Below, one piece after another: positions 9,518-17,634 of a stretch of 64,000 nt of DNA; positions within the stretch are counted from its first letter, which is position 1; every line of letters starts with the position of its first letter. Made by a program: the position numbers and the translations under genes. The notes under the pieces were generated by a model, which had not been told where the DNA came from, ran no database searches, and saw nothing but the letters and a program-made list of their open reading frames with translations. Source of the stretch: an uncultured Bacteroidia bacterium. Lineage in GTDB: Bacteria; Bacteroidota; Bacteroidia; Bacteroidales; UBA932. The stretch covers positions 49,938-113,937 of the forward strand of contig CACYZM010000002.1 in the NCBI GenBank assembly GCA_902778855.1, given 5' to 3'.

Positions 9518-9548
9518 TTTCAATTCGGGGGCGAGCCCCGAATTGAAA
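9518..9548 (+). repeat. Perfect 13-bp inverted repeat downstream of argS
   Basis: Bases 9518-9530 (TTTCAATTCGGGG) pair perfectly with 9536-9548 across a 5-nt loop (GCGAG). There is no T-run after it, so it is not a classic intrinsic terminator. The direct repeat AGAACCTT flanks it (9511-9518 and 9548-9555). Nothing else was recognised in the gap 9490-9586. Confidence 0.7.
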
Positions 9549-9586
9549 GAACCTTCCGCTCCACCAGGCCTGCGCACCTATAGACA

Positions 9587-10486
9587 ATGAAGCACGATCA
9601 GTTATTAGGGCATTTGGCGGTAGCCGGGGCGTACACGATTTTCGGGTTGAACCTGGTGTTCTGCAAGGATATCGCGAATTCCGACGTGTTGTCGCCGATG
9701 TTGCTGTTTACGCTCCGTGCCATCGGGGCGGCGGGGCTGTTCTGGCTGTTGTCGCTGTTTCAGCCGAAGGAGACTGTCGCGCGGAAGGATATCGGGCTGA
9801 TCGTGCTGGCTTCGTTCGTGGGGCTGTTTGTTCCGCAGCTGACGTTCCTGAAGGCAATCACGATTTCGGCGACGATCGATGCGTCGGTAATGCATACGCT
9901 TTCGCCGATTTTCACGATGTTCTTCGCCTTTCTTTTCCTGAAGGAACCCATTACCTGGAAGAAAGCGCTGGGCGTGGCGGTGAGTTTCGGGGGCGTGCTG
10001 CTGCTGATTTTCAATTCGGTCCACGCGGAAGGCGCCGTCTCGAAGACCGAGCCCTGGGGCTTCGTCCTGCTGGTGCTCAACAGCCTGAGTTTCGCCCTGT
10101 ATCTGGGCGCGTTCCGCAAGCTCATCTCGCGCTACAGCGTGGTGACTTTCATGAAGTGGACCTTCCTCTTCTCGCTGATCCTCTCGCTGCCGTTCTCCGC
10201 CCGCGAGCTGGTCTCGGCCGATTATGCCGCCATCCCGCGCAACGTCATCTGGGAGATCGCCTTCCTGATCTTCTTCGCCACCTTCGTGGCGTATTTCCTC
10301 ATCCCTTACGGTCAGAAGCGCATCCGCCCCACGCTGGTGAGTATGTACAGCTATCTCCAGCCCATCATCGCCACGGTCATCAGCATCGTCACCGGCCTCG
10401 ACATCCTCACCTGGCAGAAACTCCTCGCCACGGTCCTGGTCTTCGCCGGCGTCTGGCTCGTCATCCGCTCCCGCGCCGCCGCGTAG
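9587..10486 (+). CDS. EamA/DMT-family transporter
   Basis: The 299-aa protein has about ten hydrophobic segments arranged as two EamA repeats. The first begins AVAGAYTIFGLNLVFCKDI. The conserved end-of-repeat helices are visible, for example FLFLKEPITWKKALGVAVSFGGVL cut short here to the motif KEPITWKKALG, and later LDILTWQKLLA. Members export metabolites or amino acids; the substrate is unknown. It is separated from argS by a 97-bp gap with a perfect hairpin, and a mobile unit lies directly downstream. Confidence 0.9.
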   Translation: MKHDQLLGHLAVAGAYTIFGLNLVFCKDIANSDVLSPMLLFTLRAIGAAGLFWLLSLFQPKETVARKDIGLIVLASFVGLFVPQLTFLKAITISATIDASVMHTLSPIFTMFFAFLFLKEPITWKKALGVAVSFGGVLLLIFNSVHAEGAVSKTEPWGFVLLVLNSLSFALYLGAFRKLISRYSVVTFMKWTFLFSLILSLPFSARELVSADYAAIPRNVIWEIAFLIFFATFVAYFLIPYGQKRIRPTLVSMYSYLQPIIATVISIVTGLDILTWQKLLATVLVFAGVWLVIRSRAAA

Positions 10487-10517
10487 GTCAGTCCTGTAGC
10501 GTTCCGTGTGGGTCTGG

Positions 10518-10625
10518 CGTGGCGGCTAACGTTCAGACTATCAGTAAATTCCATATAATCGTGTGCGCCAAAATACGCACACGATTTCTTGGAATACGCT
10601 GAAAATCACCGTGTTGAGTGCCACG
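10518..10625 (+). repeat. REP-like palindromic repeat, copy 1
   Basis: The 5' arm starts GTGGC at 10519 and the 3' arm ends GCCAC at 10624. The arms match at about 32 of 49 positions by hand alignment. At the centre an 11-bp perfect stem, AATCGTGTGCG (10557-10567) with CGCACACGATT (10576-10586), closes an 8-nt A-rich loop. The repeat ends 3 nt beyond the stop codon of the transposase gene. Confidence 0.85.
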
Positions 10626-10628
10626 GGA

Positions 10629-11567
10629 TTAACGCTCCGAAATGCTGGAAAGGTGAAGGAATTTCGCAATCTGCTGCGGACTGGCGCCGGTTTCGGCGGA
10701 TAGGATCCAGGCGAGGCGTTGTTTCTCGGAATCAGGGAGAGAGAGAACGGCGGTCATGTCAGGGTAGGATGTCATTTTTCTGATAACGGAAAGCATCCTT
10801 TTGAAAATGGTGTCGGAATCCGGCGTCACCTTTTCTTTGATATCGTATTCGCTTCCGGTATTGGAATGAATGGCGGTCAGCATGGTTTTGAAATCCTCGT
10901 AGTATTCTTCAAGTCCCTGATAATCGATGCAGTTGAAACATGATACGGTATAGTCGGTTAATTGCTTGATTTCACTGGGAGACAAATCTTTGATGATTCG
11001 TTCAATCGTTGCGTAGTTCAATGGCGTATCCGTTGCCCGCAGGGATTTGATCTCTGCCACGGCGCGTCTCATCGGTCTGCTGGCTCCATTGAGTTTCAAT
11101 GGTTGGGAGAAAGGATGACTGTTGTTGGCGTAGGTCAGGAAGTCCCACTGATAATCTTCGGCATTTTTACACAGTTTCTTTTCGACAGGGTTGTTGTACA
11201 GATAGGCGATGGCCGTCCGTGCCTTTTTCTCGCCGCTTTTAGGTGCGCTGCCGAATCTGCGCTGAAAAAAAGAGCCCTTGCGTTGATACTGGACATTCCG
11301 TTGGCGGGAAAAACGGCAAGTGTATTCTTGGACGAAAGCCGACAGGTCCTTTTTTGAAGGTGCGGCAACCAGTACATGAATATGGTCATACATAAGGCAT
11401 ACGCCCAGAACCCTGATATGGCATTTTCGCGCAATTGTGCAGAATAGTGTAAAGAATACCAGAAAATCCCGGACGGAATAGAAAATGAGGAAACCGTCAT
11501 AGGTGCGCTGATAGATATGATGAAGCGCTCCTGCCTTGAATACCCGATATCGTCCCTTCTTAGCCAT
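10629..11567 (-). CDS. REP-associated tyrosine (Y1/HUH) transposase
   Basis: From the ATG at 11567 the protein is 312 aa (MAKKGRYRVFKAGALHHIYQ). The HUH motif is His62-Ile-His64 (MYDHIHVLVAAP) and the candidate catalytic tyrosine is Tyr82 in VQEYTCRFSRQ. The segment FFQRRFGS then AIAYLYNNPVEKKLC is typical of the Y1/RAYT family. Residues beyond ~150 form a family-specific C-terminal region with no function I can name. The frame extends 11 codons further upstream, but the internal ATG better matches the usual domain start. The gene lies between two copies of a palindromic repeat, its probable substrate. Confidence 0.88.
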   Translation of the reverse strand: MAKKGRYRVFKAGALHHIYQRTYDGFLIFYSVRDFLVFFTLFCTIARKCHIRVLGVCLMYDHIHVLVAAPSKKDLSAFVQEYTCRFSRQRNVQYQRKGSFFQRRFGSAPKSGEKKARTAIAYLYNNPVEKKLCKNAEDYQWDFLTYANNSHPFSQPLKLNGASRPMRRAVAEIKSLRATDTPLNYATIERIIKDLSPSEIKQLTDYTVSCFNCIDYQGLEEYYEDFKTMLTAIHSNTGSEYDIKEKVTPDSDTIFKRMLSVIRKMTSYPDMTAVLSLPDSEKQRLAWILSAETGASPQQIAKFLHLSSISER

Positions 11568-11633
11568 TCGTCCACATTTCAGGTCTCCACAAAGATACAA
11601 TCAGGATGACCTTTTTGCAAATCGATTTTTCGT

Positions 11634-11741
11634 CGTGGCGGATAACTCATTGTGAATGAGCTGATTGCTAATAATCGTGTGCGTAAAAATACGCACACGA
11701 TTTCTTGGAATGAGCTGAAAATCACCGGGTTGAGTGCCACG
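11634..11741 (+). repeat. REP-like palindromic repeat, copy 2
   Basis: The boundaries are GTGGC at 11635 and GCCAC ending at 11740. The central stem is 12 bp perfect, AATCGTGTGCGT (11673-11684) with ACGCACACGATT (11691-11702), loop AAAAAT. The 3' arm is nearly identical to copy 1; both read TTTCTTGGAAT and later GTTGAGTGCCACGG. It lies upstream of the transposase gene in the same orientation as copy 1. Confidence 0.85.
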
Positions 11742-11803
11742 GCCCCCATAAGGGGCGTGGCGGCGGGCGGGGTGTTTGATGGCGGGGTAAGCGGCTTTTT
11801 GTG

Positions 11804-11811
11804 TATATTTG
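11804..11811 (+). promoter_or_regulatory. -7 promoter element for ygiQ
   Basis: TATATTTG is an exact TAnnTTTG match 15 nt before the ATG at 11827. A TTTG lies upstream at 11775-11778, but the 25-bp spacing is longer than usual, so only the -7 element is claimed. Its position argues against the TTG codon at 11809 being a start. Confidence 0.6.
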
Positions 11812-11826
11812 TATTCTGACAAGACA

Positions 11827-13365
11827 ATGACGGAGTCAACACCATATTCGTTCCTGCCGACCTCGAAGAAGGAAGTGGAGGCGTTGGGCTGGGGGCAGCT
11901 CGACGTGATTCTCTTCATGGGGGATGCCTATGTGGATCATCCCTCCTTCGGCGTGTCGGTGATTGCCCGGGTGCTGGAGGCGAAGGGGTATAAGGTAGCG
12001 GTGGTGCCGCAGCCGAACTGGCGGGATGACCTGCGCGATTTCAAGAAGCTGGGCAGGCCGCGCCTGTTTTTCGGCGTGGGCGCCGGGGCGATGGATTCGA
12101 TGGTCAACCGGTACACGGCGGCCAAGCGCCTGCGTAGCAGCGACGCCTACACGCCGGACGGCCGGCCCGACGCCCGGCCCGACCGGACGACAATCGTCTA
12201 TACGAAAATCCTCAAACAGATCTGGCCCGACGTGCCGGTGGTAATCGGCGGCGTTGAGGCGTCGCTGCGCCGCGAGCCCCATTACGATTATTGGGACAAC
12301 TGCATGAAACCCTCCATCCTGGAGGAGAGCGGCGCCGACATCCTGATTGCCGGGATGGGGGAGAAGCCCATCCTGCAGGTGGCGAAGGCCTATGAGGACG
12401 GTACGGCAGACAGCCTGCCGCGCATCCTGATGGGGCCGCCCCTGACGACGGAAGAACTGGACTGGGTGTACGAGCTTCCCTTCACGCGCCTGCCGCATCC
12501 CCGCTACAAGGGGAAGCGCATCGCGGCCTACGATATGATCAAGTTCTCGATCACCACGCACCGCGGCTGTTTCGGCGGCTGCAATTTCTGCGCGATCACG
12601 GCCCATCAGGGGAAACAGATCCAGTCGCGCAGCGAGGCTTCGATCCTGCGCGAAGTGGAGGCGCTCACGCACCACCCGGAATTCAAGGGCACCATCTCCG
12701 ACCTGGGCGCCCCGTCCGCCAATATGTACCGGATGGGCGGGCGTGACAAGGCGCTCTGCGCCAAGTGCCGCCGACCTTCGTGCCTTTTCCCGAACCTGTG
12801 CCGCAACCTCGACCACGACCACACGCCCCTGCTGCAACTCTATGAGAAGGTGCTCAAAGTGCCGGGCGTGAAGCACGTGTTCGTGAGCAGCGGCATCCGC
12901 TACGACCTGTTCCTCGACGAGAACGGTTTCCTCGACGCCACGGGCAAGCGCTATTTCGAGGAGATCGTGACCCGGCACACCAGCGGGCGGCTCAAGGTGG
13001 CGCCGGAGCATACCGAAGACCACGTGCTGGCCGCGATGGGCAAGCCCTCGTTCAAACTTTTCGAACGGCTGGAGAAAGAATTCCGCGCGCTGGTGCGCAA
13101 GCGGGGGCTCAACTACGAGATCATCCCGTATTTCATCTCGGCCCATCCGGGCTGCACGATGCAGGATATGGAGGCCCTCTCGAAGCATCCCGCGCTGCGG
13201 GGTGTCCGGACGGAACAGGTGCAGGATTTCACGCCCACGCCGATGACCGTTTCGACCGAAATGTTCCATACCGGGAAAGACCCGCGCACCGGCAAAAGGA
13301 TCTTCGTGGAGCGCGACATCGCAAAAAAGCAGCGACAGAAGTCTTTTTTCTTCAAAAAACGCTGA
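11827..13365 (+). CDS. YgiQ family radical SAM protein, short form
   Basis: The protein is 512 aa from the ATG at 11827 (MTESTPYSFLPTSKKEVEAL). An N-terminal cobalamin-binding-like half includes DVILFMGDAYVDHPSFGVSV. The radical SAM cluster motif CxxxCxxC is RGCFGGCNFCAIT. A second Cys-rich stretch follows (CAKCRRPSCLFPNLC), as is usual in this family. E. coli YgiQ is over 700 aa, so the C-terminal extension appears to be absent; the frame ends cleanly at KSFFFKKR. The molecular reaction of the family is not established. The start was chosen because the -7 promoter element overlaps the only alternative upstream codon. Confidence 0.88.
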   Translation: MTESTPYSFLPTSKKEVEALGWGQLDVILFMGDAYVDHPSFGVSVIARVLEAKGYKVAVVPQPNWRDDLRDFKKLGRPRLFFGVGAGAMDSMVNRYTAAKRLRSSDAYTPDGRPDARPDRTTIVYTKILKQIWPDVPVVIGGVEASLRREPHYDYWDNCMKPSILEESGADILIAGMGEKPILQVAKAYEDGTADSLPRILMGPPLTTEELDWVYELPFTRLPHPRYKGKRIAAYDMIKFSITTHRGCFGGCNFCAITAHQGKQIQSRSEASILREVEALTHHPEFKGTISDLGAPSANMYRMGGRDKALCAKCRRPSCLFPNLCRNLDHDHTPLLQLYEKVLKVPGVKHVFVSSGIRYDLFLDENGFLDATGKRYFEEIVTRHTSGRLKVAPEHTEDHVLAAMGKPSFKLFERLEKEFRALVRKRGLNYEIIPYFISAHPGCTMQDMEALSKHPALRGVRTEQVQDFTPTPMTVSTEMFHTGKDPRTGKRIFVERDIAKKQRQKSFFFKKR

Positions 13366-13373
13366 TTTTTTTT
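13330..13373 (+). terminator. Composite terminator overlapping the ygiQ 3' end
   Basis: CAGCG (13330-13334) pairs with CGCTG (13360-13364), and GAAG (13338-13341) pairs with CTTC (13350-13353) inside it. Eight T follow at 13366-13373. The last T's also form part of the -33 element of the next promoter, so termination and initiation signals overlap. Confidence 0.55.
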
Positions 13374-13401
13374 GTCCGTTCCAAAAAAAGGCCTATACTT
13401 G
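13371..13401 (+). promoter_or_regulatory. Bacteroidota -33/-7 promoter for the small acidic protein gene
   Basis: TTTG at 13371-13374 and TATACTTG at 13394-13401 are separated by exactly 19 bp. The -7 element differs from TAnnTTTG at one position. The ATG at 13424 lies 22 nt downstream. Confidence 0.7.
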
Positions 13402-13423
13402 CACAACCTAATTTTAACGGACT

Positions 13424-13774
13424 ATGGCAGGACAAAATATCCCTAAGAAACGTGCTGTGATCAGCTACGAGAACATGTCGGAAGCCTTGATGGATGCCTT
13501 CAAGGAGAAGTATCCGCACGGCTACGCCGACTATATGGGTGATATCTTCAAGGTCGACAAGCCGGACGGCACGTCCTTCTATGCCGTTACCCTGGAGATT
13601 CCGGACGCCCTTTACCTGGTAAAGATCAAGGTGAAGGTGGACGACTATGAAGATGCTGAAGAAGTTTTCAAGAATGAGGATGGAGATGATGAGGACGGAG
13701 AGGGCGGAAGCTTCCCGGCGTCGGACGATGACATCGCCGCGGCCGAGGCTGCCCAGGAAGAAGGTGAAGACTGA
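13424..13774 (+). CDS. Small acidic protein of unknown function
   Basis: The 116-aa protein has a basic N-terminus (MAGQNIPKKRAVISYENMSE). A compact central region follows (EKYPHGYADYMGD and DGTSFYAVTLEIPDALYLVKIKVKV is a likely beta-rich stretch). The tail of ~35 residues is almost entirely Asp, Glu, Gly and Ala. I do not recognise a named domain. It has its own well-formed promoter and a short leader. Its 3' end overlaps the likely GTG start of the ClC gene by 11 nt, so the two may be coupled. The acidic tail suggests a protein- or metal-interaction role, but that is only a guess. Confidence 0.75.
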   Translation: MAGQNIPKKRAVISYENMSEALMDAFKEKYPHGYADYMGDIFKVDKPDGTSFYAVTLEIPDALYLVKIKVKVDDYEDAEEVFKNEDGDDEDGEGGSFPASDDDIAAAEAAQEEGED

Positions 13775-15512
13775 TCGACACAGCGTCCTTTCCGAAAAAA
13801 CCAAACTGCTGCTGCTTGCGGTATTGGTAGGTTTGTTGTGCGGATGTGCCGCAATCCTGCTTAAAACCCTGATCCACTGGATCCAGACCGGGCTCACCGC
13901 CTGGTTCCGGACGCCGGCCGACAACCTGTTGCTGCTGGTCTATCCGGGCGTCGGTATGCTGCTCTCGCTGCTGTTCGTCCGCTATCTGCTCAAAGATGAC
14001 ATCGGCCACGGCGTGACCAAGGTGCTGCAGGCCGTCTCGCAGAACGATTCGAACATCCGCCCCCACAATATGTGGTCGTCCATCGCGGCCAGTTCCGTGA
14101 CCATCGGTTTCGGCGGCAGCGTGGGCGCCGAGGCGCCGATTGTCTATTCGGGCGCCGCCATCGGTTCGGTCGTCGCCCGCAAGGCGGGCCTTTCCTACCG
14201 GAACGTGACGATGCTGCTGGGCTGCGGCGCCGCCGCGGCCATCGCGGGCATTTTCAAGGCCCCGCTCGCGGGCGTGCTCTTCACGCTCGAGATCCTGCTC
14301 TTCAATATGTCGATGAACGCCATCCTGCCGCTGCTGCTCTCGTCGGTGACGGCCACGGTGGTGACCTATCTTTTTATGGGTACCGACGTCCAGTTCGCCG
14401 GCTCGATCGAGGCCTTCCGCATGGCCAACATCCCGTTCTATCTGGTGCTGGGCGTCTTCTGCGGCTTTATGTCGCTCTATTTCATCCGGATGACGCTCGG
14501 GGTGGAAGACCGGATGCGCCGGGTCCGCAACCCGTTCGTGCGCTGGATCATCGGCGCCGTCCTGCTGGGCGTGCTGATCTTCCTGTTCCCGCCGCTCTAC
14601 GGCGAGGGATACGGTTCGCTTTCGCTGATGCTCAACAACAACCCGGGCGAAGTGGCGCGGGAGGTCTTCGGCGATTCGCTGACGGGAAACCCCTGGCTAC
14701 TGCTGATGTATTTCGCCGCCATTATGCTGCTCAAGGTTTTTGCCACGGCGTTTACCAACGCCGGCGGCGGCGTGGGCGGTACGTTCGGCCCGACGCTGGT
14801 GAGCGGCGGCCTGGCCGGCTTCGTGATCGCCCGGCTCATCAACCTGACGGGCATCGCCGTGGTCCCCGAAGCCAATTTTGTGCTGGTGGGGATGGGCGGC
14901 CTGATGGCCGGTGTGATGCAGGCCCCGATGACGGCGATCTTCCTGATCGCCGAGATCACGGGCGGCTACGAACTGCTGATCCCGCTCATCGTGACGGCGT
15001 CCATCAGCTACGGCACCATCCGTTTCTTCGAACGCTATTCCATCTATACCAAACGGATCGCCGCACAGGGTGCGCTGCTGACCCACGACAGCGACCAGGC
15101 CGTCCTGACGCTGCTCAAGACGTCCGAACTGGTGGAGAACGACTTTACACCGGTCCGTTACACCCAGACGCTGGGCGATCTGGTTGACGCGATCTCGCGT
15201 TCCCGCCGCAACCTGTTCCCCGTCCTCGACGATGAAGGCCGTTTCCAGGGCGTGGTCACGCTCGACGACGTGCGGGAGATGATGTTCGACCGCAGCCAGT
15301 ACGATAAAGTGAAGGTCTACAACCTGATGAAGAGTGTCCCCGCCTTCGTCTATATGGACGAGAAGATGGACAGCGTGATGAACAAGTTCGAATCGACGGG
15401 CGCCTGGAACCTCCCGGTGCTGGACGACGAAAACAAATACCTGGGTTTCGTATCGAAGAGCAAGATCTTCTCTTCGTACCGCGACCAGCTCAAAGCCGTT
15501 TCCGATGAATAA
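13764..15512 (+). CDS. ClC-family chloride channel/transporter with C-terminal CBS pair
   Basis: The three ClC signature regions are visible: GSVGAEAPIVYSG (carrying the gating-glutamate position), GIFKAPLAGVLFTLEI and NAGGGVGGTFGPTLVSGG. About ten or more hydrophobic helices precede two CBS domains in the last ~130 residues (FPVLDDEGRFQGVVTLDDV and LPVLDDENKYLGFVSKSKI). CBS pairs often bind adenine nucleotides. I prefer the GTG at 13764 (VKTDRHSVLSEKTK), giving 582 aa. More upstream codons lie inside the preceding gene and would add an implausible Arg-rich leader. It overlaps tex by 8 nt. Confidence 0.9.
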   Translation: MKTDRHSVLSEKTKLLLLAVLVGLLCGCAAILLKTLIHWIQTGLTAWFRTPADNLLLLVYPGVGMLLSLLFVRYLLKDDIGHGVTKVLQAVSQNDSNIRPHNMWSSIAASSVTIGFGGSVGAEAPIVYSGAAIGSVVARKAGLSYRNVTMLLGCGAAAAIAGIFKAPLAGVLFTLEILLFNMSMNAILPLLLSSVTATVVTYLFMGTDVQFAGSIEAFRMANIPFYLVLGVFCGFMSLYFIRMTLGVEDRMRRVRNPFVRWIIGAVLLGVLIFLFPPLYGEGYGSLSLMLNNNPGEVAREVFGDSLTGNPWLLLMYFAAIMLLKVFATAFTNAGGGVGGTFGPTLVSGGLAGFVIARLINLTGIAVVPEANFVLVGMGGLMAGVMQAPMTAIFLIAEITGGYELLIPLIVTASISYGTIRFFERYSIYTKRIAAQGALLTHDSDQAVLTLLKTSELVENDFTPVRYTQTLGDLVDAISRSRRNLFPVLDDEGRFQGVVTLDDVREMMFDRSQYDKVKVYNLMKSVPAFVYMDEKMDSVMNKFESTGAWNLPVLDDENKYLGFVSKSKIFSSYRDQLKAVSDE

Positions 15513-17634
15513 ACTGTATACCGACCACATTGCCGGTCAACTGGGCGTCGCCGCCTGGCAGGTGGAGCATTGCATCGCCCTCTTCGAAGAGGGCGCGACC
15601 GTTCCTTTCATCAGCCGCTACCGCAAGGAGCGCACCGGCGCGCTCGACGAACTGCAGGTGGCCGCCATCCGCCACTATTGGATCCGCTTCACGGAGCTGG
15701 AAAAACGCAAGGCCGCCATCCTCGACAGCATTGCCGAACAGGGGAAACTGACCGACGAACTGCGCGCCGCCATCGAAAAGGAAGTGGATGCGCAGACCGT
15801 GGAAGACCTCTATCTTCCGTATCGGCCCAAGCGCCGAACCCGCGCTTCCGTGGCCCGGGAAAACGGCTACGAACCGCTGGCCCTCAAGTTGTGGAACATG
15901 GCCCTCGACCATCCGGAACGGGAAGACGAAGCGGCGCTCGCCGGCGCCCGCGACATCGTGGCGGAAATGATCTCCGAGAGCCAGCCCGTCCGCGCCCAAC
16001 TGCGCGACCTCTATACGCGCTGGGGCACCATCTGCTCGCAGGTGATCAAGGGCAAGGAAGACGAAGAAGAAGCGCACAATTACCGCAATTACTTCGATTT
16101 TTCGCAGCGCCTCTCCGGTATTCCCTCGCACCGCCTGCTGGCTATGCTCCGCGCGCGGAACGAAGGCTTCGTGCGCGTCCGGATGGAAGTCAATCCCGAC
16201 CACGCGCTGGAGCGCATCGACCGGAAGGTCTGCGAGAAGAAGCGGCGTCCAACGCCCGCCTGCCGCGCGCAGCTGACAGCGGCGATGGAAGACGCCTACA
16301 AGCGGCTGCTGCACCCCTCGATTGAAAACGAGGTGATTGCCGCCGCCAAGGAAAAGGCCGACATCGAGGCCATCCGCGTGTTCGGGGAGAACCTTCGCGA
16401 ACTGCTGCTAGCCCCGCCGGTCGGTCAGAAACGGACGCTGGCCATCGACCCCGGTTTCCGCACCGGCTGCAAGGTGGTCTGCCTCGACGCCCAAGGTGCC
16501 CTGCTGCACAACGATACGATTTTCCCCCATCCGCCGGCCAACGAAAAGATGGCCGCGATGCGCAAGATTTCGCAGTTGGTGGAGGCCTACAAGATCGAAG
16601 TGATCGCCATCGGCAACGGAACGGCCGGCCGCGAGACCGAAGCCTTCATCCAGAAGATCGCCCTTCCCGAGGGCGTGCGGGTGTACTCGGTCAGCGAAGA
16701 CGGCGCGTCCGTGTACTCGGCGTCCGACGCCGCGCGGGAAGAGTTCCCCGATTACGATGTGACGGTGCGCGGCGCGGTGTCGATCGGCCGCCGGCTGATG
16801 GACCCGCTGTCGGAACTGGTGAAGATCGACCCCAAGAGCATCGGTGTGGGGCAGTATCAGCACGACGTCGACCAGGCGCTGCTGCGCGAGCGTCTCGACG
16901 ATACGGTGGAGAGCTGCGTCAACAGCGTGGGCGTGAATCTCAACACGGCCAGCAGCTGGCTGTTGCGCTACGTGTCGGGCATCGGGCCGGTGCTGGCCCG
17001 CAATATCGTGGCGTATCGGAACGAGAACGGCCCGTTCGCCTCGCGTGACGCCCTGCTGAAAGTGGGCCGCCTCGGCCCCAAGGTCTTTGAGCAGTGCGCG
17101 GGCTTCCTGCGGATCCCCGACGCCGCGAATCCGCTCGACGGGACGGCCGTCCATCCGGAGCGCTACGGCCTGGTCCGGAGAATGGCTTCCGACGCGCAGG
17201 TCCCGCTCGGAACCTTCGTGTCCGACGCCTCCGCCCGCGAAGGCGTGGACCTGAAACGCTATGTCTCCGCAGAAGTGGGCATGCCGACGCTCGAAGACAT
17301 TATGACCGAACTCGCCAAGCGCGGCCGCGATCCGCGCGGCTCCATCAAGGTCTTCGAATTCTCGAACGAGATCCATTCGATCGAAGACGTGCAGGTGGGG
17401 ATGATCCTGCCCTGCATTGTGACCAACGTCACGGCCTTCGGCGCCTTCGTCGACATCGGCATCCACGAGCACGGCCTGATCCACGTCTCCCAGATGGGCG
17501 ACAAATATGTGTCGGATCCGTCGAAGGTGCTCAAGGTGCACCAGCAACTCGAGGCGCGGGTGGTTTCCGTGGATTTGGACCGGAAACGCATCGGCCTCTC
17601 CCTGAAAGGAATGAATGTAAAACAGCAAGCTTGA
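15505..17634 (+). CDS. tex: Tex-like RNA-binding transcription accessory protein with S1 domain
   Basis: The 709-aa protein has the full Tex architecture. An N-terminal helical region carries VPFISRYRKERTGALDE. A YqgF/RNase H-like domain holds LAIDPGFRTGCKV. A helix-hairpin-helix region follows (VGVNLNTASSWLL and YVSGIGPVLARNIVAYR). An S1 domain lies near the C-terminus (GMILPCIVTNVTAFGAFVDIG is its start). Tex binds nucleic acids and RNA polymerase and affects transcription of toxin and stress genes in other bacteria. The first codon overlaps the end of the ClC gene and the stop overlaps the TonB receptor start by one base. Confidence 0.95.
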   Translation: MNKLYTDHIAGQLGVAAWQVEHCIALFEEGATVPFISRYRKERTGALDELQVAAIRHYWIRFTELEKRKAAILDSIAEQGKLTDELRAAIEKEVDAQTVEDLYLPYRPKRRTRASVARENGYEPLALKLWNMALDHPEREDEAALAGARDIVAEMISESQPVRAQLRDLYTRWGTICSQVIKGKEDEEEAHNYRNYFDFSQRLSGIPSHRLLAMLRARNEGFVRVRMEVNPDHALERIDRKVCEKKRRPTPACRAQLTAAMEDAYKRLLHPSIENEVIAAAKEKADIEAIRVFGENLRELLLAPPVGQKRTLAIDPGFRTGCKVVCLDAQGALLHNDTIFPHPPANEKMAAMRKISQLVEAYKIEVIAIGNGTAGRETEAFIQKIALPEGVRVYSVSEDGASVYSASDAAREEFPDYDVTVRGAVSIGRRLMDPLSELVKIDPKSIGVGQYQHDVDQALLRERLDDTVESCVNSVGVNLNTASSWLLRYVSGIGPVLARNIVAYRNENGPFASRDALLKVGRLGPKVFEQCAGFLRIPDAANPLDGTAVHPERYGLVRRMASDAQVPLGTFVSDASAREGVDLKRYVSAEVGMPTLEDIMTELAKRGRDPRGSIKVFEFSNEIHSIEDVQVGMILPCIVTNVTAFGAFVDIGIHEHGLIHVSQMGDKYVSDPSKVLKVHQQLEARVVSVDLDRKRIGLSLKGMNVKQQA

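Larger units (their letters stand above)
10518..11741. mobile_element. REP-type unit: Y1 transposase bracketed by two ~107-bp palindromes
   Basis: A single minus-strand Y1 (HUH) transposase gene lies between two directly oriented copies of the same imperfect palindrome (10518-10625 and 11634-11741). The outer ends are marked by CGTGGC...GCCACG. Sequence similarity between the copies stops at these points, which defines the unit. It sits between the EamA gene and ygiQ and does not obviously break either. This arrangement is known for REP-associated tyrosine transposases (RAYTs). Confidence 0.8.

Noticed and set aside
10518..11741. CRISPR array or retron near the transposase
   Set aside because: The repeats occur as only two copies with a gene between them, without regular spacers, and no Cas or reverse transcriptase gene is present.
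17094..17633. Apparent 180-residue N-terminal extension of the TonB receptor
   Set aside because: It overlaps the S1 domain of tex in another frame and is Arg-rich. The signal peptide at the ATG at 17634 gives the real start.
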